From: Campylobacteraceae bacterium | Lineage (GTDB): Bacteria; Campylobacterota; Campylobacteria; Campylobacterales; Campylobacteraceae | Assembly: GCA_900753405.1 (NCBI GenBank) | Contig: CAADYZ010000017.1 | Span: forward strand, 72,337 to 136,336 | Direction of reading: 5' to 3' | Length of the DNA: 64,000 nt | Shown: positions 15,854 to 25,657 of the stretch, in pieces | Layout: each line of letters opens with the position of its first letter | Numbering within the stretch: position 1 is the stretch's first letter | Made by a program: the position numbers and the translations under genes | The notes under the pieces: generated by a model | Databases searched by the model: none | What the model saw: the letters and a program-made list of their open reading frames with translations, nothing else | Told to the model about the DNA's origin: nothing

Positions 15854-18196
15854 TTGCGTGACATCATACTTGTTTTAATCGCCTCTTTTTTGCTGTTTGT
15901 GCTTGCTGCGACCTGTGTCCCAAACGCCTCTTTTGTCGGCAGCATCGGCGGTATAGTCGGTTTTTGGAATTACAAAATCTTCGGCGTCTTAGCCTACATT
16001 TATCCGCTTTTGCTAGGCTTTGGGCTGTTTAAACTTCACAAAAATTTCGAAGTCAAGTCGCTCAAATTTGCGCTAAATGTCGCGGGCGTTGGGTTGATGA
16101 TGGTCTCGTTTTTGATGATGTTTTCGATGTTTAGTCTTAGCAGCGGCGGACTTGTCGGGGCGTTTTTTGTCAAATTTCTTCGCCAAGTTGTCGGCAGCAT
16201 TGGCACTGGCGTCATCACCCTCGCACTTTTTTTGGTGGCGTTTTTGCTGCTTTACGGCGAGTTTCCACGCGTCAAAAAACTCGGCATTTTACCGCAATTA
16301 AACGCCTTTTTTCTCAGCCTCGCAAACCAAATTCGACTAAAATTTGCTAAAAAACCAGCCCCACTTGCGTTAAACGAGCATAAAAAGCTTGCAAAACCAG
16401 TCGTCAAACAAAAAACGCTTTTTGACGAAGAGCAGTTCGAGGCGCAACACGCACCGCAAAACGCTCCTTTTGAGTCGCCAAAACCAAGCTTTTCTAGGAC
16501 GAAGTTAGAGGAGATTGACGCGCAAAACATCGCCATTTTAGACGACTTTGCAGACAAAAATGCAACCGCGCCCGACCCGCTTGCAGCGACAAAACCAAAT
16601 TTGCCAAGCAGGCAAATTACTAAAACCGAATTTGACGAGGCAGAGTTTGAAAACGCTGAGTTTGAAGAGGCGCAAACAGCAGAGGAAAATGTCGCAAAAA
16701 CGGCGAAAAACAGCGTTGAAATCGTCCAAGAGATCAAAGAAAACACCGAACTTTTAAACCAAATAGAACGCGGCAAAACGCAAGAGGTTAAAGACTTTGT
16801 CCTGCCGAGTTTGGACTTTTTAGCCACGCCGCCGTCAAACAAAAAGGCGGTGGATGAAAACGAGATCGACTCGAAAATCGCCAACTTGCTAGAAAAATTA
16901 CGCCGATTTAAGATTGACGGCGATGTTGTGCGAACTTACAGCGGACCGGTGGTTACGACCTTTGAGTTTAAGCCTGCGGCAAATGTCAAAGTCAGCCGTA
17001 TTTTAACGCTGCAAGACGACCTTGCTATGGCGTTAAAAGCGCAGACAATCCGCCTTCAAGCACCCGTGCCGGGCAAGGATGTTGTCGGGATCGAAATTCC
17101 AAACGCGGCGATCGAAACCATCTTCTTGCGCGAGATTTTAGAGAGCGAAGTCTTCACCACCGCCAAAAGCTCGCTGACGATAGCACTTGGCAAGGACATT
17201 GTCGGAAACGCCTTTGTCACCGACCTCAAAAAACTCCCGCATCTACTCATCGCAGGCACAACGGGCAGCGGTAAAAGCGTTGGGATCAACTCGATGCTCC
17301 TAAGTCTTCTTTACCGCAACTCGCCAAAGACTTTGCGGCTGATTATGATCGATCCAAAAATGCTTGAATTCAGCGTCTATAACGACATTCCGCACCTCTT
17401 AACACCAGTCATCACCGAGCCAAAAAAGGCGATTGTCGTGCTGGCAAATCTAGTCGGCGAGATGGAGCGGCGTTACAAGTTGATGAGCAAAACCAAAACC
17501 AAAAACATCGAAACTTTCAACGAGAAAATGCGCACCACAGGCGGCGAGACGCTGCCGTTCATTGTGGTGATCATAGACGAGCTTGCGGATTTGATGATGA
17601 CGAGTGGCAAGGAGGTGGAATTCCACATCGGACGCCTCGCTCAAATGGCGCGCGCAAGCGGAATTCACCTCATCGTAGCGACCCAACGCCCGAGCGTGGA
17701 TGTCGTCACGGGGCTGATCAAAGCCAACCTACCAAGCCGCATCAGCTACCGCGTAGGACAGAAAATCGACAGCAAAGTCATCATCGACCAAATGGGCGCA
17801 GAAAGCCTACTTGGACGCGGGGATATGCTTTTCACGCCGCCGGGCAGCCCGGGCGTGGTGCGGCTTCACGCGCCGTTTGCAAGCGAAGAGGAGATCGAAC
17901 GGATTGTCGAGTTTTTGAAAGACCAAGAGGAAGTTTGCTACGACGAAAGCTACCTTTACGGCAGCGAAAGCGGACTTGAGGGCGGCGAATTTGACGGAGA
18001 GATCGGCGAGGTGGATGAGCTTTTTGAAGAAGCAAAACGCATCGTTTTAGAAGAGGAAAAAACTTCGATCAGCTACCTTCAACGCAGGCTTAAAATCGGC
18101 TACAACCGCTCCGCGACAATCATCGAACAGCTCGCAAACGCGGGCATTTTAAGCGAAGTCAATGCCAAAGGACAACGCGAAATTTTACGCAAATAA
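15854..18196 (+). CDS. ftsK: DNA translocase FtsK
   Basis: 780-residue septal DNA pump that clears chromosome dimers at division. Four N-terminal membrane helices span residues ~1-130. A variable linker covers ~150-330, then the motor: Walker A AGTTGSGKSVGINSML, Walker B IVVIIDELADLMM, and ATQRPSVDVVTG. The C-terminal gamma winged helix has ISYLQRRLKIGYNRSATII. It starts with TTG (15854) behind AAAGGA. The linker includes QITKTEFDEAEFENAEFEEA, generated by a dispersed repeat and a short acidic tandem duplication. Confidence 0.95.
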   Translation: MRDIILVLIASFLLFVLAATCVPNASFVGSIGGIVGFWNYKIFGVLAYIYPLLLGFGLFKLHKNFEVKSLKFALNVAGVGLMMVSFLMMFSMFSLSSGGLVGAFFVKFLRQVVGSIGTGVITLALFLVAFLLLYGEFPRVKKLGILPQLNAFFLSLANQIRLKFAKKPAPLALNEHKKLAKPVVKQKTLFDEEQFEAQHAPQNAPFESPKPSFSRTKLEEIDAQNIAILDDFADKNATAPDPLAATKPNLPSRQITKTEFDEAEFENAEFEEAQTAEENVAKTAKNSVEIVQEIKENTELLNQIERGKTQEVKDFVLPSLDFLATPPSNKKAVDENEIDSKIANLLEKLRRFKIDGDVVRTYSGPVVTTFEFKPAANVKVSRILTLQDDLAMALKAQTIRLQAPVPGKDVVGIEIPNAAIETIFLREILESEVFTTAKSSLTIALGKDIVGNAFVTDLKKLPHLLIAGTTGSGKSVGINSMLLSLLYRNSPKTLRLIMIDPKMLEFSVYNDIPHLLTPVITEPKKAIVVLANLVGEMERRYKLMSKTKTKNIETFNEKMRTTGGETLPFIVVIIDELADLMMTSGKEVEFHIGRLAQMARASGIHLIVATQRPSVDVVTGLIKANLPSRISYRVGQKIDSKVIIDQMGAESLLGRGDMLFTPPGSPGVVRLHAPFASEEEIERIVEFLKDQEEVCYDESYLYGSESGLEGGEFDGEIGEVDELFEEAKRIVLEEEKTSISYLQRRLKIGYNRSATIIEQLANAGILSEVNAKGQREILRK

Positions 18197-18547
18197 CCTA
18201 GTTTCACTCTCGGTTTTGGCAGATTTTGCGCGGTTTTGCGTTGTTATTTTGGCGGTGGTTTGGCGGCAGTTTGACTCGCTTTTTGCATTATCATTTTAGT
18301 GGCGGCGCGGCTGGGCGTTAAGTTGCGTGACGGCTAAGGCTTGCCAAACTGCGCGGCAAAACCCGCTAACTTTTGCGCCTCAAATTTGCCCCAGCTTTTA
18401 CTCAAAAGATTTTTCAAAAGATTTTACTCAAACCCGCTCAAAACTCGCCGCCACTGCAAATTTGTCAAAACCAAATTTGATTTATGCAAGTTTATTTGGC
18501 GGTTGCTTTTTTTGAGGTTAAAAGTTTTGGATTAAAAAGTTGAAAAG
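18197..18547 (+). other. Intergenic region ftsK to tRNA-Asn
   Basis: Degenerate low-complexity DNA with repeated GGCGG/TTTTGCG words and one dispersed repeat (GTCAAAACCAAATTTGATTT near 18463-18482). No convincing ORF, RNA or terminator was seen. Confidence 0.6.
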
Positions 18548-18622
18548 TGGCTCCGGATGTTGGATTCGAACCAACGACCAATCGGTTAACAGCCGACTAC
18601 TCTACCGCTGAGCTAATCCGGA
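18548..18622 (-). tRNA. tRNA-Asn (GTT)
   Basis: 75 nt including an encoded CCA. The acceptor stem TCCGGAT pairs with ATCCGGA, the discriminator is G, the D-arm is TTAGCTCAGCGGTAGAGTA, and the T-arm loop is GGTTCGAATCC. The anticodon GTT (plus-strand AAC at 18588-18590) lies in CTGTTAACC. It stands alone between ftsK and ligA. Confidence 0.97.
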
Positions 18623-18735
18623 ACATTTAAAAAAGAAAGCGTATTATAGCCATAAAAATTTATTTTGTCAAGGGTTTTTGCGAAATTTAAAAAAATTTTC
18701 TACAAAACCCCGACAAACACGCGCAAAAACCGCGC

Positions 18736-20796
18736 TTAACGACTCTGAATCAACGCGTTAAATTCGCGCTCATCAATACAACGCACGCCTAAATTTTGAG
18801 CCTTGTCAAATTTGCTTCCTGTATTTTCTCCGTAAAGCACAAAGCTTGTTTTGTTAGAAACGCTCCCGCTTACCTTGCCGCCTAAACTCTCAATAAGCGC
18901 GCTAAATTCATCTCTTGGGCGTGAGAGCGTGCCTGTGATGACAAAACTTTTGCCCGCAAGAATTTGGCTCACACCTTGCAAATTTAAGCCCTGCGAAGTC
19001 AAATTTGAATTTTGCAAATCATCAAATTCTAAAAGCTCATAAAATTTCAAAATCCGCTCGTAATTTACGCGCAAAAACTCACTCACACTGCGCGCCATCA
19101 CCTCGCCAAAGTCTTCAAGCGTGCTAAAATCGTCCTCGCTTTTGTCTATCCACGCCTTGCCAAAGTTGCGAGCGATTTTTTTAGCCGCCACTTCGCCAAT
19201 ATGCTCAATCCCCAAAGCATTGATAAAGCGGTAAAGCTGGGTTTTGCGGGCGTTTTTTATGGCGTTGAGTAAGTTGTTGATTTTTTTGTCCTTAAAGCCC
19301 TCCAAGCCCTCAAAATCAGCACTTGTTAAGAAAAAAATGTCCTCTATGCTCTTTATCTTGCCCTCTTTAAACAAAAATTCAACTATGCTTGCTCCTAGTC
19401 CGTCTATGTTTAGGCACTTTTTGGAGACAAAATAAATGAGCGCGCCCACTACACGCGCCTCGCAGCTTAAATTTTGACATTTTATCAAAATGCCCTCGTC
19501 CAAAAGCTCGCCGCCGCACTCAGGGCAGTGCGTGGGGCGTGCTATGTCGCGCTCATTACCTGTGCGCCGCTCTGTGAAAACCCTTGTGATTTTAGGAATC
19601 ACATCGCCGCTTCGTATAATGCTTACTTTGTCGCCGATTTTCGCATCAAGTCTAGCGATTTCATCAAAGTTGTGCAAGGTCGCAGAACGCACCGTAACGC
19701 CCTCGATAACCACCGCTTCAAGCACCGCCACAGGCGTGATAACCCCGCTTCGCCCCACTTGCAAATTCACGCCCAAAAGCGTTGTCGTTTTTTCAAGGGC
19801 TGGAAATTTAAAAGCCGCCATAAAGCGCGGAAATTTCACGGTGTAGCCAAGCTGGGCGCATTTTTCAAGGTTGTTAAGCCGCACAACCATTCCGTCCATC
19901 ATCATCGCTTTGCTCTCTCTTTGGCTCAAAAGCCCTTTATAAGCGGCGATAACCTCATCTAAACTTTTACAAACCCTTACAAAATCATCTTTTAAAAAGC
20001 CAAGACTGCGCACAAAGTCCATAACTTCGCTGTGTTTTTTGAATTTTAGCGAATTTTCGCCCACGCCCCAAGGGTAAAATTTCAAATTTCGCTCTTTGGT
20101 GATACTCGTATCAAGCTGGCGCAAACTGCCACTTGCGGCGTTTCGTGGGTTAGCAAAAAGGCTTTGTCCGCTTGCGGCTCGCTTTTGGTTAAGCTCGTCA
20201 AAATCAGCCTTTAAGATGACGATTTCGCCGCGAATTTCTATGCGTTCTTTGTAGTTTATGCGTTGTGGAATGCTTGAAATGACGCGCACATTTTGCGTTA
20301 TGTCCTCGCCAACTTCGCCGTCTCCTCTTGTTGCACCACTTACTAGCTCGCCATTTTCGTAGGTGAGATTTAGGCTCGCTCCGTCAAATTTAGGCTCGAC
20401 AAAAAAGCTGTCGTCATTTAAATTTAAGGCTGAATTTTGGCTTTCTAACTCGCTAAAAAGGCTGTTTGGGGTGGAGTTTTGGCTTGAAGTTTTTTCGCAT
20501 CTTTTTGCCCAAGCGATGAGTTCAGCCTCGCTAAAAATGTCCTCCATAGACCACATTTTCGCGCTGTGTTTGAGCTTGCTAAACTCACTTTGAATGTTTG
20601 GGGCGACCTTTTGCGTGGGTGAATTTGCGCTCACAAGGCTAGGGTTTGCGCTTTCAAACTCGCGCAAACGGCGAATGAGCGCGTCATACTCTTCATCGCT
20701 TGCTAGCGGCTCGTCCTTTTCGTAGTAAGCCCTCATCCACTCATTCGCCAAAGCCACGCTTCGCAAATACTCTTTTTCACTTAGTTTTTCGCTCAT
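18736..20796 (-). CDS. ligA: NAD-dependent DNA ligase LigA
   Basis: 686-residue replicative ligase. The adenylation motif is VEPKFDGASLNL (Lys of KxDG). The OB-fold includes GEIVILKADFDELN. The zinc finger is CPECGGELLDEGILIKC plus CEA. Helix-hairpin-helix repeats around GLEGFKDKKINNLL precede a C-terminal BRCT domain (GKSFVITGTLSRPRDEF). Residues ~95-125 (SSQNSTPNSLFSELESQN) and ~585-600 (NSNLTSQGLNLQG) are Asn/Ser/Leu-rich inserts, the latter from a dispersed repeat at 18999-19017. RBS AAAAGGCGAGG. Confidence 0.96.
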   Translation of the reverse strand: MSEKLSEKEYLRSVALANEWMRAYYEKDEPLASDEEYDALIRRLREFESANPSLVSANSPTQKVAPNIQSEFSKLKHSAKMWSMEDIFSEAELIAWAKRCEKTSSQNSTPNSLFSELESQNSALNLNDDSFFVEPKFDGASLNLTYENGELVSGATRGDGEVGEDITQNVRVISSIPQRINYKERIEIRGEIVILKADFDELNQKRAASGQSLFANPRNAASGSLRQLDTSITKERNLKFYPWGVGENSLKFKKHSEVMDFVRSLGFLKDDFVRVCKSLDEVIAAYKGLLSQRESKAMMMDGMVVRLNNLEKCAQLGYTVKFPRFMAAFKFPALEKTTTLLGVNLQVGRSGVITPVAVLEAVVIEGVTVRSATLHNFDEIARLDAKIGDKVSIIRSGDVIPKITRVFTERRTGNERDIARPTHCPECGGELLDEGILIKCQNLSCEARVVGALIYFVSKKCLNIDGLGASIVEFLFKEGKIKSIEDIFFLTSADFEGLEGFKDKKINNLLNAIKNARKTQLYRFINALGIEHIGEVAAKKIARNFGKAWIDKSEDDFSTLEDFGEVMARSVSEFLRVNYERILKFYELLEFDDLQNSNLTSQGLNLQGVSQILAGKSFVITGTLSRPRDEFSALIESLGGKVSGSVSNKTSFVLYGENTGSKFDKAQNLGVRCIDEREFNALIQSR

Positions 20797-20870
20797 TAAC
20801 CTCGCCTTTTGTTGGTAAAAAAGCGCATTATACCAAGCTAGACTTTTTTAAAAATGAAAAAAACGCAAAC

Positions 20871-20940
20871 CAAATTCGGTTTTGACATTTGCAGAGTGGC
20901 AAATTCGGTTTCAGTCAGCTTGCTAAAACCGAATTTGATT
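20871..20940. repeat. 70-bp direct repeat, left copy flanking the restriction island
   Basis: Contains three dispersed-repeat half units joined by GACATTTGCAGAGTGGCAAA. Nearly the same 69-70 bp recurs at 28106-28174 with about seven differences, and the pair encloses the whole hsd locus. It lies between ligA and the hsdR stop. Confidence 0.85.
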
Positions 20941-20977
20941 GAACGCCAAACGCCGCTAACTCGCAACCGATAAACAC

Positions 20978-23900
20978 TTACTCTATTTCACTTCCCGAAA
21001 TGTCTCTATACTTCTCATAAAAGCCCTTTAAAAGTGAAAATACCCTTTCATTTTGCTGTGTATTTTTAGCGGCAAAAAGCGAACTTTTTGGCAAAATTTC
21101 CCTAAAATCCACGCCCAAATCGCTTATCTCACCATTTTTAGAAGATTTTTCTATAAATTTCATCGTTTTTGGCGCGTTAAGCCCTTCATCTGCGATGATT
21201 TTTTCTAACTCTTGCTTTTTCTTTATCTTCACAAAAGCCCTAAATTCGCGCTCAATAAAGCTAAATTCATCCTCGCTTTTATTATCTGCTAAGTCTATAA
21301 AATGCCTTGAAAATTCTTTGATTAAATCCCCTTTATCTCTTAACTTCAAGCTAGAATCTACCCAACTAGCTATATCTTGTAAGATTTTTTCTCTTTTATC
21401 CTTATCGCTTTCTTTTTTGGCACTTTGTAAAAGCTCATAAATAAAGTCTATATTTATATCAACTTGCCTTATAAGCTCGATTTCAAAAACCAAATCCTCA
21501 ATTTCTGCTTGTAACTGCGGGTCTTTTTGCCCCATTAGCTCATCTTTTATTTGCAAATACGCGCTTTGTAAATTCTGCTTTGTGCGCTCATCTAGCAGCA
21601 CTTTATCCTCGCTAAACTCATCAAACACGCTCAAAATGTTTTCAATCCTTAAAAGCTCATTATAAGCCTTAATAAAAGCCTTTTTCTCTTGCAAAGTTTC
21701 TAAATTTTGAGGCTCTAAAAAATCGCGCTTTAAATCTTGCACGATTTGCGTGTAACCCTTATGAAACTCCCTTATGCTCTGTCCGTTTTGGTTTGTGCTT
21801 TCTTCAAAATACCCTTCAAAATAATCCTTAAAACTACGCATTAGCACGACTTTGCTATCATCACCCTTTTGGCTAAAAAGCGCAATGCTTTCATTTGTAG
21901 CCTTTTCTAAATCCCTAAAACACACGACATTTCCAAAACGCTTTGTAGAATCTAAAATGCGATTTGTCCTAGAAAACGCTTGTAAAAGCCTGTGATAACG
22001 CAAATTTTTATCCACCCAAAGAGTGTTAAGAGTTTTTGCGTCAAAGCCCGTTAAAAACATATCCACCACGATTAGCATATCAAGCTCTTTATTTTTCATC
22101 TTGCTTGATAAATCCACATAATACTGCCCAAAACTCTCCGCACTTGTGTCAAAATTTGTCCCAAAAATGTCGTTATAATCTCTTATCGCACCCTCTAAAA
22201 AGTCCCGCGAACTCTTTGGCAAGCCCTCGCAATCATCTATATTTTCATCTAAATCCTCATTTGTCCCATAGCTAAAAATAATTGCGATTTTAAGCCTGTC
22301 TTTTTCATTCAAATTTGAATTTTGCGCTTTAAACTCATCATAAAAAAGCTTGGCTGATTCTATACTAGCACTTGCAAAAATAGAGTTAAAGCCCTTTATG
22401 CGTTTATTTTCTGGCGTTTTGTATGTGCCGCTTCTATAAGTCTTTTTATCAAAATTTGCCAAAACATAAGAAACAATTTCTTTAATCCTTTCAGGGTGAT
22501 TTAGCACTTCTTTATCTAGTTTTTCGCTCATTTCATCATCAAGCTCAAAAAGGCTTTCGGCTTCTTTAAATTTTGGTTTTAAGTTATTGTAATCCACCTT
22601 AAAAGGCAAAACATTTTTATCTTTTATCGCATTAGCTATGGTATAGCTATGCAAAAGCTCATCAAAAATCAACTTTGTCGTTTGAGCTGTTTTTATCATC
22701 TGCCCATTTTTTTGCTTTACAAAGCTATCTCCCATTTTATTTGCCTCTAAAATAGGCGTTCCCGTAAAGCCAAAAAGCAGGTATTTTTTAAAAGCCTTTT
22801 TAATTTGCGCATTCATCTGCCCAAATTGCGAGCGATGGCATTCATCAAAGATTATCACGCAAGGCTTATCAAACAAAAAATGCTCTTTATGGTTTTTGAC
22901 AAACACGCTTAGCTTTTGGATAGTCGTAACGATGATTTTTTGATTGTCATCTTTTAGCCGTTTTTCAAGCATTTTTGTGCTTTTGTTAAACTCCACGCAA
23001 CCTTTTTCAAATTTGTTGTATTCGCTTACTGTTTGATTATCCAAATCCTTTCTATCCACCACAAACATTACTTTTTTAATAGCCTCTATCTCGCAAGCAA
23101 GTTGCGCGCTTTTAAAACTAGTAAGCGTTTTTCCGCTGCCTGTGGAGTGCCAAATATAGCCATTTGCCTTGTCATTGCCATAAATGCCATAATTAAGCAC
23201 CATTTGAATCTTGCGGATTATGGCTTCTGTCGCGGCGATTTGATAAGGGCGCATTACAAGCAAATTACGCGAAGAGTCAAAAACGCAGTATTTAAAAAGC
23301 ACATTTAAAAGCGCGTGTTTAGCCAAAAATGTGCTGGTAAAATCCACCAAATCAAAAATTTGCCTATTTTCAAAATCCGCCCAAAAGCTCGTAAATTCAA
23401 AGCTGTCATTGCCCTTTATGCCCTTTTGTTTTAGGTATTTATCTCTTGTGGTGTTTGAGTAGTATTTTGTGTAAGTGCCATTTGAGATGATGAAAATTTG
23501 CACGAAGTTAAAAAGCCCACTACCTGCAAAAAAGCTCTCCCTGCCATAACGCTGTATTTGATAAAAAGCATTTTTTAGCTCCACGCCACGCCTTTTTAAC
23601 TCACAATGCACCAAAGGCAAACCATTTACCAAAATGCTTACATCATAGCGGTTTTTTCGCATTTTTAATCCACTCTCTCTTGCGGAGTGGGCATTTTCGT
23701 CATTGCGAGAATTTGCGTCAGCAAATTCGTGGCAATCTATACTTACACTATATTGATTCACCACTTGTAAAACATTTCTTTGTAAATTTTGCTTATCAAC
23801 TAGCATTATATTTTTGCTTACACCATTATCAAATTCAAAAGAATGTAAGTGATTTTCTTGGATTAAAGCCGTTTTTTCTACTATGCCGTCATTTTCCTTG

Positions 23901-24178
23901 CCAAGCACTTGCGTAAAAAACCTTTGCCATTCATTTTGATTAAACTTACATTCATTAAGTCTTTCAATTTGCTTTTTTAGATTTAAAATCAACCCCTTTT
24001 CATCTTTAATCCCACTTGCATATTCATAGCCTTGTGCTATGAGCTGTTTTATAAAATGCGCTTCTAAACTCGCCTCACTTTCATAAAAACGCTCATCTTT
24101 AACACTTGGGATAAATTTAGCGACAATAGTGCTTGTTTCATTTAGCGAAACAGCGTGAAATTCGCTTTTTTCTTTCAT
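20978..24178 (-). CDS. hsdR: Type I restriction enzyme R subunit HsdR
   Basis: 1066-residue motor/nuclease subunit. The N-terminal PD-ExK nuclease shows LPLVHCELKRRGVELKNAF. The helicase part has Walker A IWHSTGSGKTLTSFKSA, DECH box CVIIFDECHRSQFG, FGFTGTPI, and later SRTNRILDSTKR (motif VI). It translocates DNA and cuts unmethylated sites with HsdM and HsdS. It is A/T-rich compared with ligA and prpD. NSRNDENAHSARESGLKMRK between conserved nuclease segments (23660-23740) is read through a REP-like palindrome inserted in frame. It is the last gene of a minus-strand locus with hsdM first. Confidence 0.95.
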   Translation of the reverse strand: MKEKSEFHAVSLNETSTIVAKFIPSVKDERFYESEASLEAHFIKQLIAQGYEYASGIKDEKGLILNLKKQIERLNECKFNQNEWQRFFTQVLGKENDGIVEKTALIQENHLHSFEFDNGVSKNIMLVDKQNLQRNVLQVVNQYSVSIDCHEFADANSRNDENAHSARESGLKMRKNRYDVSILVNGLPLVHCELKRRGVELKNAFYQIQRYGRESFFAGSGLFNFVQIFIISNGTYTKYYSNTTRDKYLKQKGIKGNDSFEFTSFWADFENRQIFDLVDFTSTFLAKHALLNVLFKYCVFDSSRNLLVMRPYQIAATEAIIRKIQMVLNYGIYGNDKANGYIWHSTGSGKTLTSFKSAQLACEIEAIKKVMFVVDRKDLDNQTVSEYNKFEKGCVEFNKSTKMLEKRLKDDNQKIIVTTIQKLSVFVKNHKEHFLFDKPCVIIFDECHRSQFGQMNAQIKKAFKKYLLFGFTGTPILEANKMGDSFVKQKNGQMIKTAQTTKLIFDELLHSYTIANAIKDKNVLPFKVDYNNLKPKFKEAESLFELDDEMSEKLDKEVLNHPERIKEIVSYVLANFDKKTYRSGTYKTPENKRIKGFNSIFASASIESAKLFYDEFKAQNSNLNEKDRLKIAIIFSYGTNEDLDENIDDCEGLPKSSRDFLEGAIRDYNDIFGTNFDTSAESFGQYYVDLSSKMKNKELDMLIVVDMFLTGFDAKTLNTLWVDKNLRYHRLLQAFSRTNRILDSTKRFGNVVCFRDLEKATNESIALFSQKGDDSKVVLMRSFKDYFEGYFEESTNQNGQSIREFHKGYTQIVQDLKRDFLEPQNLETLQEKKAFIKAYNELLRIENILSVFDEFSEDKVLLDERTKQNLQSAYLQIKDELMGQKDPQLQAEIEDLVFEIELIRQVDINIDFIYELLQSAKKESDKDKREKILQDIASWVDSSLKLRDKGDLIKEFSRHFIDLADNKSEDEFSFIEREFRAFVKIKKKQELEKIIADEGLNAPKTMKFIEKSSKNGEISDLGVDFREILPKSSLFAAKNTQQNERVFSLLKGFYEKYRDISGSEIE
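23698..23738. repeat. REP-like palindrome inside hsdR
   Basis: CGTCATTGCGAG, then perfect arms GAATTTGC/GCAAATTC around GTCA, then CGTGGCAATC. It shares its ends with the elements at 24955, 25658 and 26063. It is translated as part of HsdR without breaking the frame. An extra short palindrome CACTC...GAGTG abuts it at 23671-23689. Confidence 0.85.
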
Positions 24179-24221
24179 TTTGTCTTTCCTTTTTTGTATA
24201 ATATTTTAGTCATTGTGAGAA

Positions 24222-24343
24222 TTACCCCACCCTAAATCCCTCCCGCAAGGGGAGGGACTTGTCTTTGATTCCCCCATCCCTTGCGGAGAGATTCACACTT
24301 TGTTCCCCCTCCCTTGCGGAGGGGGTTAGGGGGTGGGTAAATC
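24222..24343. repeat. Palindromic CCCTCCC element between hsdR and hsdS
   Basis: About 120 bp with imperfect terminal inverted repeats: GAGAATTACCCCACCCTAAA at the left mirrors GGTTAGGGGGTGGGTAAATCTC at the right. Inner palindromes include CCCTCCCGCAAGGGGAGGG and CCCTCCCTTGCGGAGGG. The right end runs straight into the hsdS stop codon, so the element may define the HsdS C-terminus. Confidence 0.75.
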
Positions 24344-25639
24344 TCACGCCTTTTCTTTAAAACTCAAAAGTTTTTCTCTGTAATGCTCATATTGCTTTTT
24401 TCGCAGAGCCATTTCAGCGGGCAAACCTTGTGAAATGTCATTTACAAGCGCATCAAATTTATCCAAAATCTCCACCACTTCATTTTGCACTTTTAACGGC
24501 GGAATGGGGATTTGAAAATTTTTTAAACTATCAATATGCACTCTCATAACCTTTGTGCCTGTTATACATTTACTTTTTTGTTTATGAAACTGCTCACTTT
24601 GAAAGAAATAGCCCACAAATTTAGGATTTTGCGAATGTGAAAAGGCAAAACTATCTCCGCTTATGCAAATTTCATCATCGCCCAAATAAACAACTGCCTT
24701 ACAAACATCTTCTTTGTTTTCGCTTACCCCAGCGATGATTAAATTTCCACTTTGTGCTTTTTTCAACTTTTTTGCCACTGCTTCGCTTACGAAACTTTTG
24801 GTTTGGTGTGTGAAAGTGCCATAATAAGTATAAATTTGTCCATAATGAATGCACGGCACACCAAATTCTACAAAATCTTTCTTTTGTAAGCCATTGCCAC
24901 GCACAAACTCGCCAACCTCGCCTAAACTCATCATTTTAACCAACGGCGTAGGTTCGTCATTGCGAGACTTACGAAGTAAGTCGTGGCAATCTATGTTTTT
25001 TTGGATTGCCGCGCTCGCAACGCTTGCTCGCAATGACGCACAAAGGCGCGCCCTGCGTTCAAGCTCATCAAAGCTTAAAAGCCTTTCGCGGTAGTGTTCG
25101 TATTGTTTTTGGCGCGCTTGTAATTCTGCTTGTAATTCTGCTTGTAATTCTGTAAAGGCGTCCAAAATCAAAACAATTTCTTTTTGAATTTCTAACGGCG
25201 GAATGGGGATTTTGTAATTATCAAAAATCTTATTATCAAATTTTGGATAAGTTGAAGTATCCACATAAAACATTGTTGCTTTTTCTGCAATTAAATAATA
25301 TAAAAATCTGCCCAAAAGAATATCCTGCTTTGCTTGGATAATTATATTATTTGAGCTTACAAATTTGCCATTATGGTATTTTAAATTAGGATTTCTTGCT
25401 CGTCCCAAAGTCATAACTTCGCCGTTGCAAATATATTTTCCGCAAGTTTTTTCATCGCTCCACCAATCATAATTTTGAGAACTTGGCAATAATTTGATAT
25501 TGCCAAATTTCAAATTTAAAGCCTCCAATTCACTCGCACCAATTTGTTTGAAAGCATTTTTAATCGTAACCTCCCCCAACGCTTTAAATTCCACGCCATC
25601 GGGGCAGAATTTTTGTAAAAGTTTTTCAATGCGATTCAT
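24344..25639 (-). CDS. hsdS: Type I restriction specificity subunit HsdS
   Basis: 431-residue DNA recognition subunit with two target recognition domains. The first is about 20-160, ending NYKIPIPPLEIQKEIVLILD; the second is about 235-395, ending KNFQIPIPPLKVQNEVVEIL. Each is followed by a coiled coil with QYEHYRERLLSF or QYEHYREKLLSF. The central spacer carries three ELQA units, comparable to the TAEL repeats of EcoR124I/II. Right after the first coiled coil, about 28 residues (RRARLCASLRASVASA...) are encoded by an in-frame 84-bp REP-like element. RBS AAAGGATAAATAA precedes ATG 25639. Confidence 0.93.
   Translation of the reverse strand: MNRIEKLLQKFCPDGVEFKALGEVTIKNAFKQIGASELEALNLKFGNIKLLPSSQNYDWWSDEKTCGKYICNGEVMTLGRARNPNLKYHNGKFVSSNNIIIQAKQDILLGRFLYYLIAEKATMFYVDTSTYPKFDNKIFDNYKIPIPPLEIQKEIVLILDAFTELQAELQAELQARQKQYEHYRERLLSFDELERRARLCASLRASVASAAIQKNIDCHDLLRKSRNDEPTPLVKMMSLGEVGEFVRGNGLQKKDFVEFGVPCIHYGQIYTYYGTFTHQTKSFVSEAVAKKLKKAQSGNLIIAGVSENKEDVCKAVVYLGDDEICISGDSFAFSHSQNPKFVGYFFQSEQFHKQKSKCITGTKVMRVHIDSLKNFQIPIPPLKVQNEVVEILDKFDALVNDISQGLPAEMALRKKQYEHYREKLLSFKEKA
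24955..25038. repeat. 84-bp REP-like element inside hsdS
   Basis: Terminal inverted repeat CGTCATTGCGAG/CTCGCAATGACG is perfect over 12 bp. An inner palindrome GACTTAC-GAA-GTAAGTC and the signature CGTGGCAATC are present. 84 bp is 28 codons, so the insertion preserves the hsdS frame. Confidence 0.9.
25117..25152 (-). repeat. Three 12-bp tandem repeats in the hsdS spacer (ELQA x3)
   Basis: CTTGTAATTCTG occurs three times in perfect tandem on the plus strand and is read on the minus strand as (T)ELQ-AELQ-AELQ-A. In EcoR124I and EcoR124II two versus three 12-bp repeats at this place change the spacer length of the recognised site (established for that enzyme). The same role here is inferred. 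Confidence 0.9.
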
Positions 25640-25657
25640 TTATTTATCCTTTCTTTT

